This document shows, one piece after another, positions 63,779-64,000 of a DNA stretch of 64,000 bases. Made by a program: the position numbers and the translations under genes. The notes beneath the pieces are model-generated. The model did not search any database and was not told the DNA's origin. It saw only the letters and a program-made list of their open reading frames with translations. The stretch's first letter is position 1, and every line of letters starts with the position of its first letter. Source of the stretch: Olsenella profusa (GTDB lineage: Bacteria > Actinomycetota > Coriobacteriia > Coriobacteriales > Atopobiaceae); assembly GCF_016900315.1 (NCBI RefSeq), contig NZ_JACSNQ010000001.1, positions 186,001 to 250,000 of the forward strand, read 5' to 3'.

Positions 63779-64000
63779 CTACGACTCCAGCGAGAGCGTC
63801 AGCGCGACGTCCCCGGGCGTATCGAGGACGACCTGCCTACGCGCACGCACGCCGGTCGCCCCCGTCAGCCTCAAGGTCCTTCTCTCCGACGATCCGGACC
63901 ACGCCGTCGGCACCCTCGATGTCACGGATGACCTCGCCGACCGCAGGCGCCGTGACGAGGCTTCCCGCCAGCGGGTTCTTCACGCTCACGACGGGCGTGG
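63779..64000 (-). CDS. 3' end of an unrecognised gene, apparently frameshifted
   Basis: Enters from the right edge. One minus-strand frame reads TPVVSVKNPLAGSLVTAPAVG and continues to a stop at 63837-63839 after a poor tail (GGDRRACA). A second frame takes over near 63860-63885 and gives LRLTGATGVRARRQVVLDTP then DVALTLSLES with a stop at 63779-63781. Both parts have the high third-position GC of real coding sequence. This suggests one gene with a single frameshift near its end, either real or a sequencing error. The family is not recognised. Confidence 0.5.

Overview
The window is a dense, high-GC (roughly 70 % by eye) stretch of bacterial chromosome. Gene content and order point to an actinobacterium of the class Coriobacteriia (Olsenella/Atopobium/Collinsella type): two-subunit glycyl-tRNA synthetase, a PPi-dependent pyruvate phosphate dikinase next to a regulator relative, TrmFO, the MEP isoprenoid pathway, and very short or overlapping intergenic gaps with many GTG/TTG starts. 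No rRNA genes are present, so the genus cannot be fixed. There is no transposase, prophage or CRISPR array.

Layout. 1-2287: end of proA, then nadD-yqeK-rsfS. 2338-5601: dinB facing a two-component system (sensor kinase 3678-4904, regulator 4927-5601, minus strand). 5737-11394: rpsP-khpA-rimM-trmD-lepB, then glyQ-glyS. 11457-14857: a half-length relative of the PPDK regulatory protein and ppdK, each followed by a terminator. 14944-16991: dgt and a membrane-anchored DUF6273-like protein. 17047-23790: rplS-rnhB-yraN-comM-dprA-trmFO-xer, including two natural-transformation genes. 23809-34382: rpsB-tsf, pyrH-frr-uppS-cdsA-dxr-rseP-ispG, proS. 34433-36635: four tRNA genes in two groups around a radical SAM gene. 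36706-36844: an array of GTGCAC motifs. 36944-38800: an OatA-like O-acetyltransferase on the minus strand. 39017-47927: VOC protein, ABC-F, then a translationally coupled run M50 protease-scpA-scpB-rluB-histidine phosphatase-cmk-plsC-ispH. 47975-51313: a segment bordered by two arrays of CCACAT/ATGTGG dyads and holding a DUF512 radical SAM gene and a DUF559-like nuclease gene. 51504-61187: der-plsY-gpsA-rpe-nifS-zinc ribbon-coaBC-nfo-ABC-F. 61208-64000: flavodoxin and MGMT-domain genes, an isochorismatase-fold hydrolase facing a LysR regulator, tRNA-Pro, and the 3' end of an unrecognised gene that looks frameshifted.

The genes are mostly housekeeping: ribosome and tRNA maturation, chromosome segregation (ScpAB, Xer), phospholipid synthesis (CdsA, PlsC, PlsY, GpsA) and isoprenoid/undecaprenyl supply (Dxr, IspG, IspH, UppS). 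The less ordinary material is in the DNA between and at the ends of genes. A 12-mer, GGCGAGAAGRAC, recurs far more often than base composition predicts, in both orientations, in gaps, gene ends and linkers, twice as inverted pairs. Two families of short dyads form arrays, one of them bracketing the nuclease-like gene. Also notable are an RseP-type protease with a roughly 100-residue insertion that looks like a winged helix, a PPDK regulator relative lacking its kinase half, and a tandem 11-bp repeat in front of the response regulator.
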